The position numbers and the translations under genes are program-made. Below, one piece after another: positions 24,717-37,261 of a stretch of 64,000 bases of DNA. The stretch's first letter is position 1, and each line of letters opens with the position of its first letter. The notes under the pieces were generated by a model, which saw only the letters and a list, made by a program, of their open reading frames with translations, had not been told where the DNA came from and made no database searches. The DNA lies in NCBI RefSeq assembly GCF_900005765.1, contig NC_041682.1:536420-600419 (forward strand). The letters are read 5' to 3'. Origin of the DNA: Plasmodium relictum (lineage: Eukaryota > Apicomplexa > Aconoidasida > Haemosporida > Plasmodiidae).

Positions 24717-27700
24717 GGAAGATATTTAGAGAAAATGAGAAATTATATCGGAAAAATAAGTTATTTTTTATTTAATAAATTATACCTGCTATAGTTGTAC
24801 AGTCAGGAGATATGTCTGAATTATAAAAAAATAGAGGATATTTTTTCATAAGATTTAGACGATTTGATGAGGTATCATCATTTTTAAAACTTAACATAGA
24901 GGGTATCTTGTTATTGCTAATTTTTAATTGAGTTTTTTTAATATTTAATTTTTCTTTTATCATTTTGTGATTTTTTTCTTGGGCATTTTGTAGTAATAAC
25001 CGAAAAGGCTCATATATATGTGATTGAATTTTCTGATGTATTATATCAATAAACTTATATAGATTCCCAATACATGTATAAGCCTTAATAATTCTTCCTT
25101 GATATTTCAAATAGTGTAATTTTAATATAAAATTTAATAGCAATTTTTTGTTGCAGAAATAAATAAAATTTTCAATACTAATAATAAAAACTTCTATTTT
25201 GCTTAAATGCCTATATTTAAACAGATAAGGGTATTTATCATAAAATTTTAATAAATCCAGTATATATCTTTTATTTTTTTTAATTAATATTAATTCCAAC
25301 ATCTTCATTGAATAAATAAGTCTACTTTTATTATTATCTTGAAAACATTTTAATACAAAAAAATAAAAGGAGTTATGAACTTTTCTCTGAATAATTTTAC
25401 TTAAAATATATACAAAGATAGAACAATATTTTAAACAATGATTGAAATGCTTATTATTTATTTGCGGTCCTTTTAATCTATAATAGTATTTTACTAAATT
25501 CTCTTTAACTTTGAATTTATATATACATTCTAATTTATTTATTCCTTTTTCTATTGCTATTTTATCTAAATTATTACATAATTCATTATTTGCATAAATT
25601 AAATTATCACATATAATTTTATTTTTTCTCTCTTTTTCCTGAAAAATATGTTTCTGTAATTTTAAAAATGCATAGTATTTCTGATTTTCTATTGTTTTTG
25701 AAATTATTCTAACTAAATTGTAAACATTTTTTTCAATAAAAAATTTTACGTTTAATCTATTATCTCTTATACGTAAATAACCAAGAAATATCCTTTTGAA
25801 ATATAATTTATACATTACAAAAGAAAAATAAGAAATATGATCATAATTAAATTTTAGTTTTGATAATACAAAGCATTTAATTCTTCTATCATATTCTAAT
25901 AGAATACTGTTTAAATGCGTTATAGTATAGGAGAATGCATTTTTCCCTTTACTTAAAATACGATTATTATTTACGAAGTAATTAAAATAATTAGTCATTT
26001 TTTTTTTATATAAACTATATAACACATTAAATAATAAATAAGTATTTTGCTTATCCAATTTTTCTTGATAAACAGTTTTTTCCTTAATAATCATATTGAA
26101 TAAAATGCTGTTTGTTTTAACTTGATAATTAACAATACTCTTTTCGTAGGTTTTAATTAATAATAAATTAAAATAATTCTGAAGTTTTTTTCTTAAAGAA
26201 AATTCTAATTTATCCATCATTCCTTGTATTAATTTAGATCTTTGTTTTTTAATATATTCTATTTTTTTTAAGTAAGCATGTTTTAATTTTAATTTATGAA
26301 AAAAAAGTTTGAAGATAAATTTTCTTAATATTTTTTCTACATTTTGCAAGAGTTGTCTTAGGTATAGAATATGCATCTTTTTATATTTTTCAATAATATA
26401 ACTATAAACTGTTTCTATATCTATGTATTCTTTATTTTTTGATTCTTTCATTAAAATTGGTTCAACTTTGCTTTTGATCTTATTATATACTTCAATTTTA
26501 TTTGTTCTAAATAATAATGTGACCTTTTTTTCAGATTGTTTTTTTTTTTTAAAAACATAAACTAATTTAAATAAAAAAATTTTCCTTCTTTCATTTTTTT
26601 TGAGCATATTTATTTCTAGTATATTACTGTAAGATATGCAAGTTATTATATTTTTTTCATTTTTTTTAATAAGTAAATAATTACAAGATAAATTCATAGT
26701 CACAGGAATAAATTTTCTAAAAACTAGGCCAATATTCATTTCAATTTCATAGGCATCTTCTTTTTTAATAAGATTTTTTACTTCATCATTTATATCTTTA
26801 TAATGTTTTTTATTTATTTCTAATTTTGTTAAATCTATATTACTTAATGATCTGTTATGAAATAAATTTACTGGTTGACTATTGTAGTCATATATATCAT
26901 TTTTCTCATTTAATCTAAATACACATATTTCTTCAAAGAATAATTTATTCATTTTTTTTTCTTCTATATCTTTAACAATAATATCATTTAAACAAAAATT
27001 TTCAACATTATTAATATTTTTTTCACATAAAATATCAAAACTATTTAAATCCTCATTACTGATAAAGTTTATTTCATTATTATTTAATAATGTATTATCT
27101 ATCGAATTACTATAATTTTTTAATTTACTCTTTTCATTATTCATACTTATTTTTTCGAATATAACTTTTTTACTTTTTATCTCTTTTTTATAACTTATAT
27201 AATTTTTGCTAATGGTATTATCTTTGAGCTTTTTCATTTTAACGGAATTATTTTTTCTTCCATTCTTAAAATTTATTAAATTAAATGTATTATTATTACT
27301 TGAGCTGGTAAAAGTTTCCAAAGTATGATTATATAACTTAAAATTTTCGATAGATGAAATATTAGAATTACTAAAGCTAGCATTATGTAGTATAAAATTA
27401 TTACTGCAATTGTTACTAATATTATTATTAATATTTTTATTAATATATGTATTATCACTGTAAATATTATTAATATAATTGGTATTTTCGTTTGAATCAT
27501 TAGTAGATTTATTATTATTACTACTATTTAATTTACATTTTTTATTTTTTTCGTCATTATCAAAATGAATTATTTCCTTCTTATCTTCTCTTAAATTTTT
27601 TGAAGAATCAATATCCTTATTTACTTCTTTTATAATAGTTTTATCTGGTTTATTAAAAATTATGTTTTCTTTACTTTTAAGTATTTCTAAAACCTTTTTA

Positions 27701-29370
27701 CACAAAAAAGAATTCATTGAATCATGAGCTATTTTATTTTTATAGATCAGATTATCTATTTTATCATTATGATTATTTTTTTTGTTTTCATCCTTTTTGT
27801 GTTCATAGATATAATCAGTATCATTTATTCTATGAAAATAAGAATCATTTAAAACAGTACAATTTAGACTATCATTTAGTTTTCCCATATTTGTTTTATA
27901 GTTAAAATTATTTTTGTTATCTGCAATATTCTTTTTTTTTTTCTTTTTTTTAATTTTATCATATTTCTTATTAAAACATAAATTACTATCTGAATCCTGA
28001 GTACACAATTTATTTGTGCTTTTATTTAAAGAATTAAATAAATTTCCTTCATTTTTTTCATTATCTGAAACTTCATTTGAATGCTTCAATATAGCACAAC
28101 TTTTTATTTCTATTTCATTTGCTATTATGCCATTATCCAATTTAACTTTATCAATTGAATCTTCATGCAAATTACAATGTTCGTTAATATTATTTTTATC
28201 TATATTTTTATTTCTTTTGCTAAACTTATTTTCATTAATTGAATTATTTATTTTTTTTTTATTAAATTTAGACAAAATTTCAGTATTAGCTTCTTCTTGC
28301 TTCTTTTTTTGATATTCTTTATAAGAATGAATTAACTTACTTATGTTTATGTTACATTTTTCAGTATATTCTACATCATTATTCCTTTTCTTGAATTTTG
28401 AATTATTGTCATGATGTGTAATTGATTCTTGATTATTGATGCCATAAATAAATTTTTTATTAAAGTTATTTTCTTTATTAGTTTCTTCGGATACATAATT
28501 TTTGTTGCAATTTGTGGTATTATTCTTTAAAAAGCAATCATTTAATAAATTTTGTTTTTCTTTATTTAAAAATATATTGGTATTTCCATTACATACTGGT
28601 TCTACATAACTGTATAACTTCGTTTTGTTACTGTCTGAACATACTTTATTTTCTTTACTAATAATTGGACTCTTTAAATATTCATTTTCTATTTCCTGCT
28701 TATTTAAATCATTTTTGTTTTTAATGAAATTATTTATTTTTTTTTTTTTATTAACATTTAAATTGCTTTCATGTTCGTTCTTTAAACCACTTAAAAATAG
28801 TAAGTTATTATGTAATAGAGTTTTTACATCATTATTCCTTATTGCGCATGGATAATTTGCAAATTTTAAGTTATTGTGAACATTTTCATGGGTAGAAATA
28901 TGACTTTCTGGATTTTTACGTAAACTTAAATTATTTTTTAATTCTGAATTGGAATATACTGGATCAATTTTTTTATTTATGTTGAATATTTGACTATTTA
29001 TTATTTTATAATCACTATGTTTCAATGTAGGAAAAAACTCAATATTTCTTGTAGTTGCTTTATCTGAGTTATTTATCATATTAGAGTCCATTTTTTCTAA
29101 GCCATTTAATTGCCTTGTATATAATTTTTTTACATGAAGCTTAATATCTTTATTTATATCACTTACTTCAATTTTTATATCATTTTTCTTTGTATTGGCT
29201 TTTTCATTGTTGTCTTTACTTTTCTGAAATATTATATCTGTATATATACCATTTTTTTCTTTTAAGTATGTTATGTTTTTATTATGACAATTACTACTAC
29301 TATTCTCAAATGATTTGTTTAAATTTCCATGATTATAGACATATAACTTATTCCATTTATCAGTACTCAT
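24369..29370 (-). CDS. Conserved Plasmodium protein of unknown function, possible PH-like fold
   Basis: Exon 1 is 29370-24786. Two small 3' exons (24605-24543 and 24433-24369) join in perfect phase, replacing the apparent stop of exon 1 and giving a C-terminus ending FNTKISHVNL, about 1570 residues in all. Residues 1 to about 870 are Asn/Lys/Ser-rich and probably disordered. Residues about 875-985 look ordered, with alternating hydrophobic strands (NYLLIKKNEKNIITCISY ... KVTLLFRTNKIEVY) and a final helix, which suggests a PH-like domain. Residues about 985-1500 are strongly helical with repeated Leu/Phe/Tyr-rich segments. There is no signal peptide, clear membrane span or catalytic motif. Function unknown; the PH idea is a visual inference. 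Confidence 0.8.
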
Positions 29371-32030
29371 TTTTTCTAAATGGATTGGTAGAATAATGTC
29401 ATATAATGAAAATGTGAAAATTTATAAAAGTCTAAAAAAATTTATAAATTAAACATATGTACTTATAAAAATTCATGCGCACACACACACACACACGCAC
29501 ACATACACGTAAACAAAAAAATAAATAAATAAAAAAAAAAAACAATAAAATATTAGAAAAAATAGTTATAAAAAAATGAAAATATATATATAGAAAGCAG
29601 TAGAATGAGATAAAATTTATAATAATATATATAATAAATCATAGAAATATACATACAATGATGAAAAAAAACATACTAAATCTTGAAAAAAGAAAAAAAA
29701 AAAAAAAGAAAATAAAGCTAGGGTTATTATAATTAATTTTCAAATAATTAAAAAAAAAAAAAATAGATCATTTTCTTTACCTTTTAAAATTATTATATAT
29801 ATATTACAAATTATGTTATCATATTGAAAATTTTATCATTTTTATCTATATACAAGTGTACATGTACTTTATAAAGTGAATTTCATTATTTTAGCACTAA
29901 ATCAAGTTTTCTGTTAATTTTTAATATAGTAATTGAATCATGTATTTCACATATTTACATAAAAAACGTTGTATAATTTTTATGAAAAGTAATTTTACTA
30001 AACGGAAAAAAATATAAATATTTAATATCATTTATGGATCATATATTTCAAGATTAATAATAATTAAAGCAATTAGTTTTTTTTATTTATTATAAGAAAA
30101 AACTATTTTCATAATAAAAATTTAAATTATACATTATGTAAATTTATATATATAAACTAAATAAAAAAAAACTAATATGACTATAGTAATCTAAATATTA
30201 TATTTGTGTTCCATAATTACCAAGGATAATTTAATTTTTTCATTTTCAAGTTTTAAAATTTATCGTTTTAACAAAAAATGAAAGTAATTATATGTAGAGC
30301 TATTAAATGTAAAACAAAAATATTAGTTAATATTAATCTAAAAAAAATAAAATAATATGGAAGGAATTATTAGATATCATGAATTTCAAAAAAAAAAAAA
30401 TACAAAAAGCATATATTTTTTTTTTTTTTTTCGTGATATATATTGTTGCGTTTTGTTAATACTTTTGCTTATATACATTTCTCTTAAAGTAAAAATTAAA
30501 ATTTTAACTTCAAATATCAATAAAAGAAAAATTGTATTTTATGAAAAAAATTTCCATATATATATTTTTTTTTGTTTTTTTGATTTCTTGTTCATTTTAA
30601 AAATTTAGTATTATCGTGTTTTCATATAATTTGTTTTCTTTTTTTTTATTTCACAGAAGTATATTATTATGAAAGTTTACATTATTTACGAACTTTCAAA
30701 AAATAAAAAAATGAAATAAAATATGAACTGTTCATGTTATGTCTATTTATAGTTTACATTTATCATTTTGTGTTCATAAATAATCTTATATGAAATTAAT
30801 ATTTAGGCAATGCTACATTAAAAACATATTTTTTATATCTTTAATGAAAATTTTTTAGTTTTTATCTTTTTTATTATATGAAAGATTAATTTAAAAAATT
30901 AACCTTAGTGGTAAAATATTATGAATAAAAAAATAAAAAATTATAAGTTTACAACTCTTATTCCATAAGATTAAAATATAGACATATAAAAAATTTTAAT
31001 ATAACCGTTTTTCGTTTATTATATTAATACAAAAAGTTAAAAAAAGAAAAAATTAAAGGAAATATGTATTAAATATTAAAGTAAACATGTTAAAATTATT
31101 TTTTTATGATTAATTTTACAGGAACTAATTAAAAACAGGTATATATGTTTAATTAAATGAAAATAAATTTAGAAATTTAATTTGTGTAGATATTAATTTT
31201 AATAGGTAAAATAAAGAATAACTTTCTGAGAATAATTTGGTAGTTCATAATCTTTTTATATAGTTATATTTCTTAATTTAAATAAATTTAAAGAAACATT
31301 TTATTTATAAGTATTATAAAAATCAAAAACTCCGAAGTTCATTTAATATTATTTTATAAAGTGATTTTTTTTTTAAACTATAAAAAAATATTTAAATTTT
31401 TAATATTAATTACCACATTTCTATTTTATTTAGTATAGGAATGTTTTAATTTTATTTATCATTTTAATATAAAAGATTCTTTACTTCTCACAATTAACTT
31501 TTACGATATATATAACTTTAACATATACACTATTATTTTTTTTTTTTTTTTTGTATTTCCTAATTTAAATAACATTGTTACATACTCAGTTTACACATTT
31601 ATTTATAATAATACTAATATTTTTTTAAAATATATGCTTATGCTCATATTTAGTTAATAATTTTTATTTCTATTATATTTTAAGATTTATTAGTCTATTT
31701 TTTTGAGAAATTAAATAGTTTATTAGATAACTTTAACTTACTTTATTTTTTTTATTTTATAATTAAAAAATATCTAAAAAAAAAGAATAAAAGTCTTAAG
31801 TATTTACATTTCCTTCCTTTTTTTAATGTTATATTTTGAAGAATTTTTTACTCATTCATTATTTAGACAAATGAAATAATTCCAAAAGTATAAAGTATAT
31901 TCATGAGAAATTATAAAATTAAAGATTTAATAGTTGTTTTGATTAAGTATTTGCTAAACATAGTTTCCTGGTATTGTAATAATAGTATTTATTAAAATAT
32001 CACCATTTTATATATTCCTTATGAGGAATT
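29371..32030. promoter_or_regulatory. Long divergent intergenic region (5' part)
   Basis: Upstream of the large minus-strand gene. It holds a (CA)n tract at about 29477-29509, then about 2.5 kb of very A+T-rich DNA. An 83-codon + strand open frame at 30357-30608 is a poly-Phe/Tyr/Ile run and not a credible gene. Confidence 0.4.
29477..29509. repeat. CA-dinucleotide microsatellite
   Basis: An almost pure (CA)n tract flanked by GC and GT steps, about 110 bp upstream of the large minus-strand gene's start. CA repeats stand out here because nearly all other microsatellites in the window are (AT)n or homopolymer A/T. Confidence 0.7.
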
Positions 32031-32039
32031 GACTAAAGT

Positions 32040-32620
32040 TTTGAATGTAGAAAAAAAAGAAAAAGTAATTCAATAAAAGAAGAAATTAATTATAATAGTA
32101 TACAACAAACAAAATACAAGTAATTAAAAAAGATAAAAAATATAAAAGGTAAATTTTAAAAAAGTAGTTAAAATATGTTAAAAAAAAAATGAATTTGCCA
32201 ATAATAATATCAACTTAAGGGTACAATAAAAAATCCTATTAAGAAAAATGAAATAAATCATGATGATTGTCATTTGATACAAATAATCATATAATATTTA
32301 TAAAATACATAGCTAAATAAATTAATAAATAAGCAAAACAGAAAACATTTGATAACTATTTTATAAAAAAGAGTAATTTTTCTGACTTATTTTTGTTTTA
32401 ATACATCCTTCTATGAAAAATTTAAAGATATCAAATAAAATCCAAAAAAATATTATAGTATTTTTAATAAACACGAGAACTATGCGATGAATAAACCAAT
32501 TAAAAACCAAAGTGGTGTAGCATATAGAAAATTATTCTCAAATAATAATTAGAAATGGGATTCTAATAAAATGTATAAATGAAATTTGACGTGTGAAATG
32601 TGTGCATATTAAAAATTCTT
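32040..32620 (+). pseudogene. Probable decayed coding sequence upstream of MSP4
   Basis: Short + strand stretches read like protein but are broken by stops and frame changes. Examples are SNSIKEEINYNSIQQTKYK, then KNPIKKNEINHDDCHL, then at about 32467-32551 HENYAMNKPIKNQSGVAYR followed by KLFSNNN and a stop. These use Gly, Ala, Val, Gln, Arg, His and Asp, unlike the surrounding spacer. I see no conserved domain and cannot name a parent gene. It may be a relic of a gene next to the MSP array. Confidence 0.35.
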
Positions 32621-32893
32621 TAAATTATTAAAAGATTAACTTTTAATAATTCAGGCATCATTTTTTTTTTTAATAAAGTATAATTTTTTCCACATACATT
32701 CATACGTGTTTACTATTACACTTTTTAATTTTAAAAAATTATATTTTTTCATTTTTTTAAATTTAAAATATATAATTATGAATAGTAATATGCTTGTCAC
32801 GCATATTAAAAGATATTTTAAAATTTTCATAAAAAAAAATTTTTGTTAAAATCCAAAACAATAAGTAAAAAAATCACTTTTTCTTTTTAAATA

Positions 32894-32900
32894 GGTGCAT
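32894..32900 (+). promoter_or_regulatory. GGTGCAT box upstream of MSP4
   Basis: GGTGCATTTT begins at 32894, about 850 bp before the MSP4 ATG. It matches the GGTGCA(C/T) boxes before SERA-1, MSP5 and MSP2. A GCATGC hexamer also lies at 33044-33049. Motif evidence only. Confidence 0.3.
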
Positions 32901-33747
32901 TTTTACGAATTGTTTATTTCGTTAAAAAAAATTAAATTTTTTAACAAGTAAAAAAAAAAAGTTGAAACAATTTTTATAATAATATATAACATTTTAACAT
33001 TTTTTTATGTTATATTGTATTTACTACAAATTGGATGTATCTAGCATGCATAAAGTATAATAAATATGTTTTTCATAATTTCTATACTTTTAATGGATAT
33101 TTATAATTTATAAACAATTTTAATTATTATTTGTAGTAAATACTCGCTTTTTTAAATTATACTAACGGTGCTTAAGATATTTAACTGAACAAATATTGTA
33201 TAAAATAAAAAAGATAATTGCATTTTGTATAAATCGATGAATAAAAAAAAAAAATAGTTCGTTTTTATAGGCAAGATTTCTGTTTTTCTTAATTTTTTTT
33301 AGAAATTAATAATAGGAAAAAAACTTTCTCTCCTTTTGTTAATATATAAATATTAGAATAAAGATTTTCAAAATTGTATGTAAAAGGTGAATTATCACTA
33401 ATTTTTGTCTTTACATCTTTTAATATAGATATTATTTAAAAAAAAAAAAGGAAAAAAATTAAGTTATAAATATTTTGTTTAAATTTGCTATTAGCAATTT
33501 TTTTTATTAATCTAAAGGTAAAAAATTAAAATCAAGGAAAAAAAATTCCTTTTCTCTTCCAAATTATTTTAGATTTAAATTATATTGTAAATTTGTTAAA
33601 ATTAAATCAAGGGTATCTTTAAATTTCCTTTTATTCTAGTTATAAATTTTTTTTTATTAACATATTTTAACATTTAAAGATTTTCAATAATATATTAGGT
33701 TTCTTTTAGCTATTGTTTTTTGTTATTTATAATTAGTATTCAGTAAA

Positions 33748-34582
33748 ATGAATACAGTAAAATTTTTATTGACAGTTAATCTTTTTATATTTTTTGGTTT
33801 GTATTTTGAAAAATATTTCAGCAACTATTCAAATAATTTAGACGGTAATAGTGCCCTAATTAAAAAAAGATTTTTGAATCAAAATGCAGCCTCTTCATCA
33901 AGTAGTTCTGCGAAGAAACCTCAAGCGAAAGGTAATACTCAGAGTACAGGCTCAGGTGGAGCAAGTACAGATACAAGTGAACAAAATGGAGCAAATCTGG
34001 AGGGATCTGTGAATTCTACTAGTGAAAGTGGAAATCCACCTCAAGAAGTAACTACAAATGGAAGTAATCCAGATGGTTCAAGTAAAACATTGCCAAATTC
34101 AGGTAAATAAAAATTAATTAAGCAGATAGTAATCCAATATATAATTTAAGAATTTATCCGTTTAAATAAAAAAAAAAAAAGTGTAAATAAATTAAGAAAT
34201 AATCTTGAAATCTTGATAAAATGTGTTTATTGCAAAAAATATAATTTAATAAATTTAAGGTAAAATATTTATATTTATATATTTTTTTTTTTTTTTTTTG
34301 TGATTAGGTAATGCAAATTCTGAAAGCGAAGGTTCAAATCATGAAGAAAGTGATGAAGAAGATGATGATGATGAAGATGAAGATTTATGTAAATCTAATA
34401 ATGGAGGTTGTGGAGAAGATAAACTATGTGAAAATCTTGGAGAAGGTAAAGTGAAATGTGTATGTAAAGAAGGATATAAATTAGTAAATAAAGAGTGTGT
34501 GAAAATATCAGAATCATCTTCATTAAATTCAATCTTCTCTACATGTTTAATTTTTTTTATTGTTTTGATATCTATAAATTAA
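33748..34582 (+). CDS. MSP4: Merozoite surface protein 4-like, GPI-anchored, one EGF domain
   Basis: Two exons, 33748-34102 and 34308-34582, giving 209 residues. There is a hydrophobic N-terminal signal (about residues 6-20), then a KKRFLNQ motif (RFLNQ at 41-45), a Ser/Gly/Thr/Gln-rich disordered stretch (about 46-118), an acidic Asp/Glu run (about 130-144), one EGF-like domain at 146-182 with six Cys (CKSNNGGC ... CVCKEGY ... C), and a hydrophobic GPI-attachment tail. The two-exon layout with the EGF domain in exon 2 is that of MSP4, MSP5 and rodent MSP4/5. The MSP4 name comes from position: it is first of the three MSPs, farthest from adenylosuccinate lyase. The protein should sit on the merozoite surface. 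It is short for an MSP4. Confidence 0.88.
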
Positions 34583-35177
34583 TAATTGGTATATTTAAAT
34601 TTAAAATTTACAATTATAAAAATTATATATTTCTTAGAAATATTGAAAATATGATTTTTTAAAGTTTTTTTAAAAATATTTATTTTATTAAATTAATTTT
34701 ACAACATTAACCCTAATTATTATTTTTAAGAAGGGTGCATTGTAACAAATTATTTTCAATAGTTAGGCCTAATAAGCTATAAGAAAAAAAGAAAAAGAGA
34801 AAAATAAGAATTCTTTATAATTTTAATTTTTTTTATCTGAAAATAAAATATGTTGAAAAAATATATCTTTTAATATAAAAAAATATATACTTGTTATGCT
34901 ATTTTTATGTTTAATATAATAATTGTATATAACATGCATACTTTTTAGATGAAATTTTTTTAATTTTTCAGTAAGAAAATTTTCCAATGAAATAGAGAGT
35001 TTGCTGAGCTACATATAGTTAAAAAAAAAAAATAGATACTATTGTAATTTTTTTTCTTATTCTCGTTAATAGAAAAAAAATTATAATAAGCTTTAAATTG
35101 TCAATATTTTTAAACTTTTAATATTAAATTACATAATTTTACTTATTTCTTTTATTGTTTAAGAGATTTAAAAAAAA
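34583..35177. promoter_or_regulatory. MSP4-MSP5 spacer
   Basis: About 600 bp with the MSP4 3' UTR and MSP5 promoter. It contains GGTGCAT at 34734-34740 and a TGCAT-containing site near 34934. Confidence 0.45.
34734..34740 (+). promoter_or_regulatory. GGTGCAT box upstream of MSP5
   Basis: GGGTGCATTG, about 440 bp before the MSP5 ATG. Same core as the boxes before the other antigen genes. Motif evidence only. Confidence 0.3.
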
Positions 35178-36601
35178 ATGGTCATAAAACAAATTCTATT
35201 AATTTTTAATTGTTTTATTTTTTTTATTTTGAATTTCAAAAATTATAGTAATAATTCTTTTAGTGATTTAAGTAGGGGTAGTAATGATTTTATTTGGAAA
35301 AGATTTTTGAATGACACATTTATTGATGTAAGTGGAAACGACGGTATTAGTCAAAACACTAACACTGGTGAAGCTAGTGTTCAAAATAATTCGGATGCTA
35401 GTCATAGTGACAGTACTCAATCTAGTCAAAGTGCAACTCCCGCAACTGGAAAAGGAGATGGTGCAACTAATCAAACTCAATCTGGAGGAACTGCAGCTCC
35501 AGAAACTGCAACTACAGTAACAACTCCCCAACCTGAGCAGCCTCAAGTTCAATCTACTAGTGTGCCCGCAGATCCCCAAACAACTGGTGTAGAATCAACT
35601 AGTATTTCCGGTCAAACTCATACTCAAAGTACTGATTCTGGATCTAATGGTGACCAACAGAGTCAAGTACAGGAGGCTCAAAGTACTGTTGCATCTAGCG
35701 CATCACCTGATGGTACTTCTCCCGCAGATGCAACTCAGGCATCTACAAAAGAAACAGGAAGTGATCAAGTTGAAGAAACAAATACCGATGATTCGAAAGC
35801 TACAACTCCAAGTGATAAATTAGAAGCAACAACAGCTGAAGGAAGCCAACAGAAAGAGAAGGTTGAAGATAAAAATATAATCCCAGATGGTACCAATACA
35901 CATCAAGTTGAAATTTCAAAGCATGTTCAATCAGATGATAATATCCAGGGCCAAGAAGACTCCCAAAAAGAAAGTTCACCTGAAGAATTGCCAGATTTAA
36001 CTAGTGCACATGAATCAGATCAAATCCATACGATAACTGGAGATAATTATGATTCTGAAGATTTAGAAGAAAGTGGACATGAACAAGAACTTGATATTAA
36101 TAATTTATCTAATAGACCAACATACCATCCAGGTAAAGACGCGCATCATATGAAAATATTTCATTAAAATTTTAAAAAGGAATTTAATTAAATGTTATAA
36201 AAAATTAATGTAGTTTAATATATAAAATGTTTGGAAAGAAAATTAAAATTTTTTAATAAATTTTTATTTTTATATATTTTTTATTTATACTATTTTTTTT
36301 TTTTATAGAAGGAGAGTACCATACTTTAGATATTTATAATACTCAAGGAAGAAAATTAGGAAAAAATAGAAAAGATCATCAATCCATAGAAGATATGGAT
36401 ATTCGAATGAAACCATGCACACATAATAATGGAGGTTGTGGTTATGATAAAATATGCATAATGACTAGTCATAATGAAGTAGCATGCATTTGTAAGGAAG
36501 GTTATTTAGTAGGAAATAAATGTGTTACAAGTTCATCTTCCTTAAACCCCTTTTTTTCATTAGTTATTTTCTTTACTATTTCATTAATAATGATGAATTA
36601 G
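35178..36601 (+). CDS. MSP5: Merozoite surface protein 5-like, GPI-anchored, one EGF domain
   Basis: Two exons, 35178-36132 and 36309-36601, giving 415 residues. The order is signal peptide (about 5-20), RFLND at 42-46, a long disordered region (about 47-318) first rich in Gln/Ser/Thr/Ala/Pro then acidic, one EGF-like domain at 355-390 with six Cys (CTHNNGGC ... CICKEGY ... C), and a hydrophobic GPI tail ending LIMMN. Exon phases match those of the MSP4 gene upstream, so the two are tandem duplicates. Named MSP5 from position between MSP4 and the MSP2-like gene. It is longer than I recall for P. falciparum MSP5, through expansion of the disordered exon 1 region. Confidence 0.88.
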
Positions 36602-37261
36602 TTTTTTTTTTTATAAAAATGTAGTTTAAAACAAATAATTTTTTGCAATACATAATGAAAAAAAATTAGAAGTAAAAAAGACATAAAAATATACATCGTT
36701 GATAGATGAAAAGTTATCGAATCAAAATTTTTTATCGATTTTTTTTTTTTTTTTTTTGGGTGCACTTTAGTAATTTGCTCATTTTACTAGTTAACATTTT
36801 ATAAATTAAAGAAAAAAATTGTGATAATTGCATAATTTTATTTAAAATGATAATAATATTTTTATAAACATAATTTTTTTATTTTTATCAAAATAAAAAG
36901 TGCATTGTTGTGTAAAGTAATGCATGTATTTACATATTTTCTAGCATAATAATTAGGAATGAGCGCACTTCTAGGATTAATTAGCACCGATATTTTGGTA
37001 AACTTTTTAATTCTTTTAAATATAAAAGTATTTTTATAAAATTTATATCAAAAAAAGAGAAAAAGAAAAAATAATTTAAGAAAATTTATTTTATTTTTTT
37101 CAAAAAATATTTTAAGTATATTGCTTTCAAACAAATTTTAATGAGTTCTTTATATAATTAAAGGATATATATATATAAATAAATAAATTTATATTTATTA
37201 TTTTAAATCAAATATAATATTGTTATATCCTTCATTATTTTTAAACTAAAAATCAGTAAAA
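36602..37261. promoter_or_regulatory. MSP5-MSP2 spacer
   Basis: About 660 bp. It contains GGTGCAC at 36759-36765, AGTGCATTG at 36899-36907 and TGCATG near 36921, a local cluster of GTGCA/TGCAT-type sites, within the likely MSP2 promoter. Confidence 0.45.
36759..36765 (+). promoter_or_regulatory. GGTGCAC box upstream of the MSP2-like gene
   Basis: GGTGCACTT, identical over nine bases to the site before SERA-1 (8045), lies about 500 bp before the MSP2-like ATG. Motif evidence only. Confidence 0.35.

Noticed and set aside
30357-30608. Plus-strand 83-codon ORF with a hydrophobic stretch resembling a signal peptide
   Set aside because: Mostly Phe/Ile/Lys/Tyr from T-runs and A-runs. No splice partner or domain; lies in promoter spacer.
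33017-33143. Perfect 15-base inverted repeat (33017-33031 with 33129-33143) upstream of MSP4
   Set aside because: With a 97-base loop and such A/T-rich DNA, a match of this length is expected a few times by chance in a window this size. No other support.
35268-35579. Minus-strand ORF of 103 codons, Cys/Ser/Thr-rich
   Set aside because: It is antisense to the richer-composition part of MSP5 exon 1, where stops are rarer by composition. No initiation context or family match.
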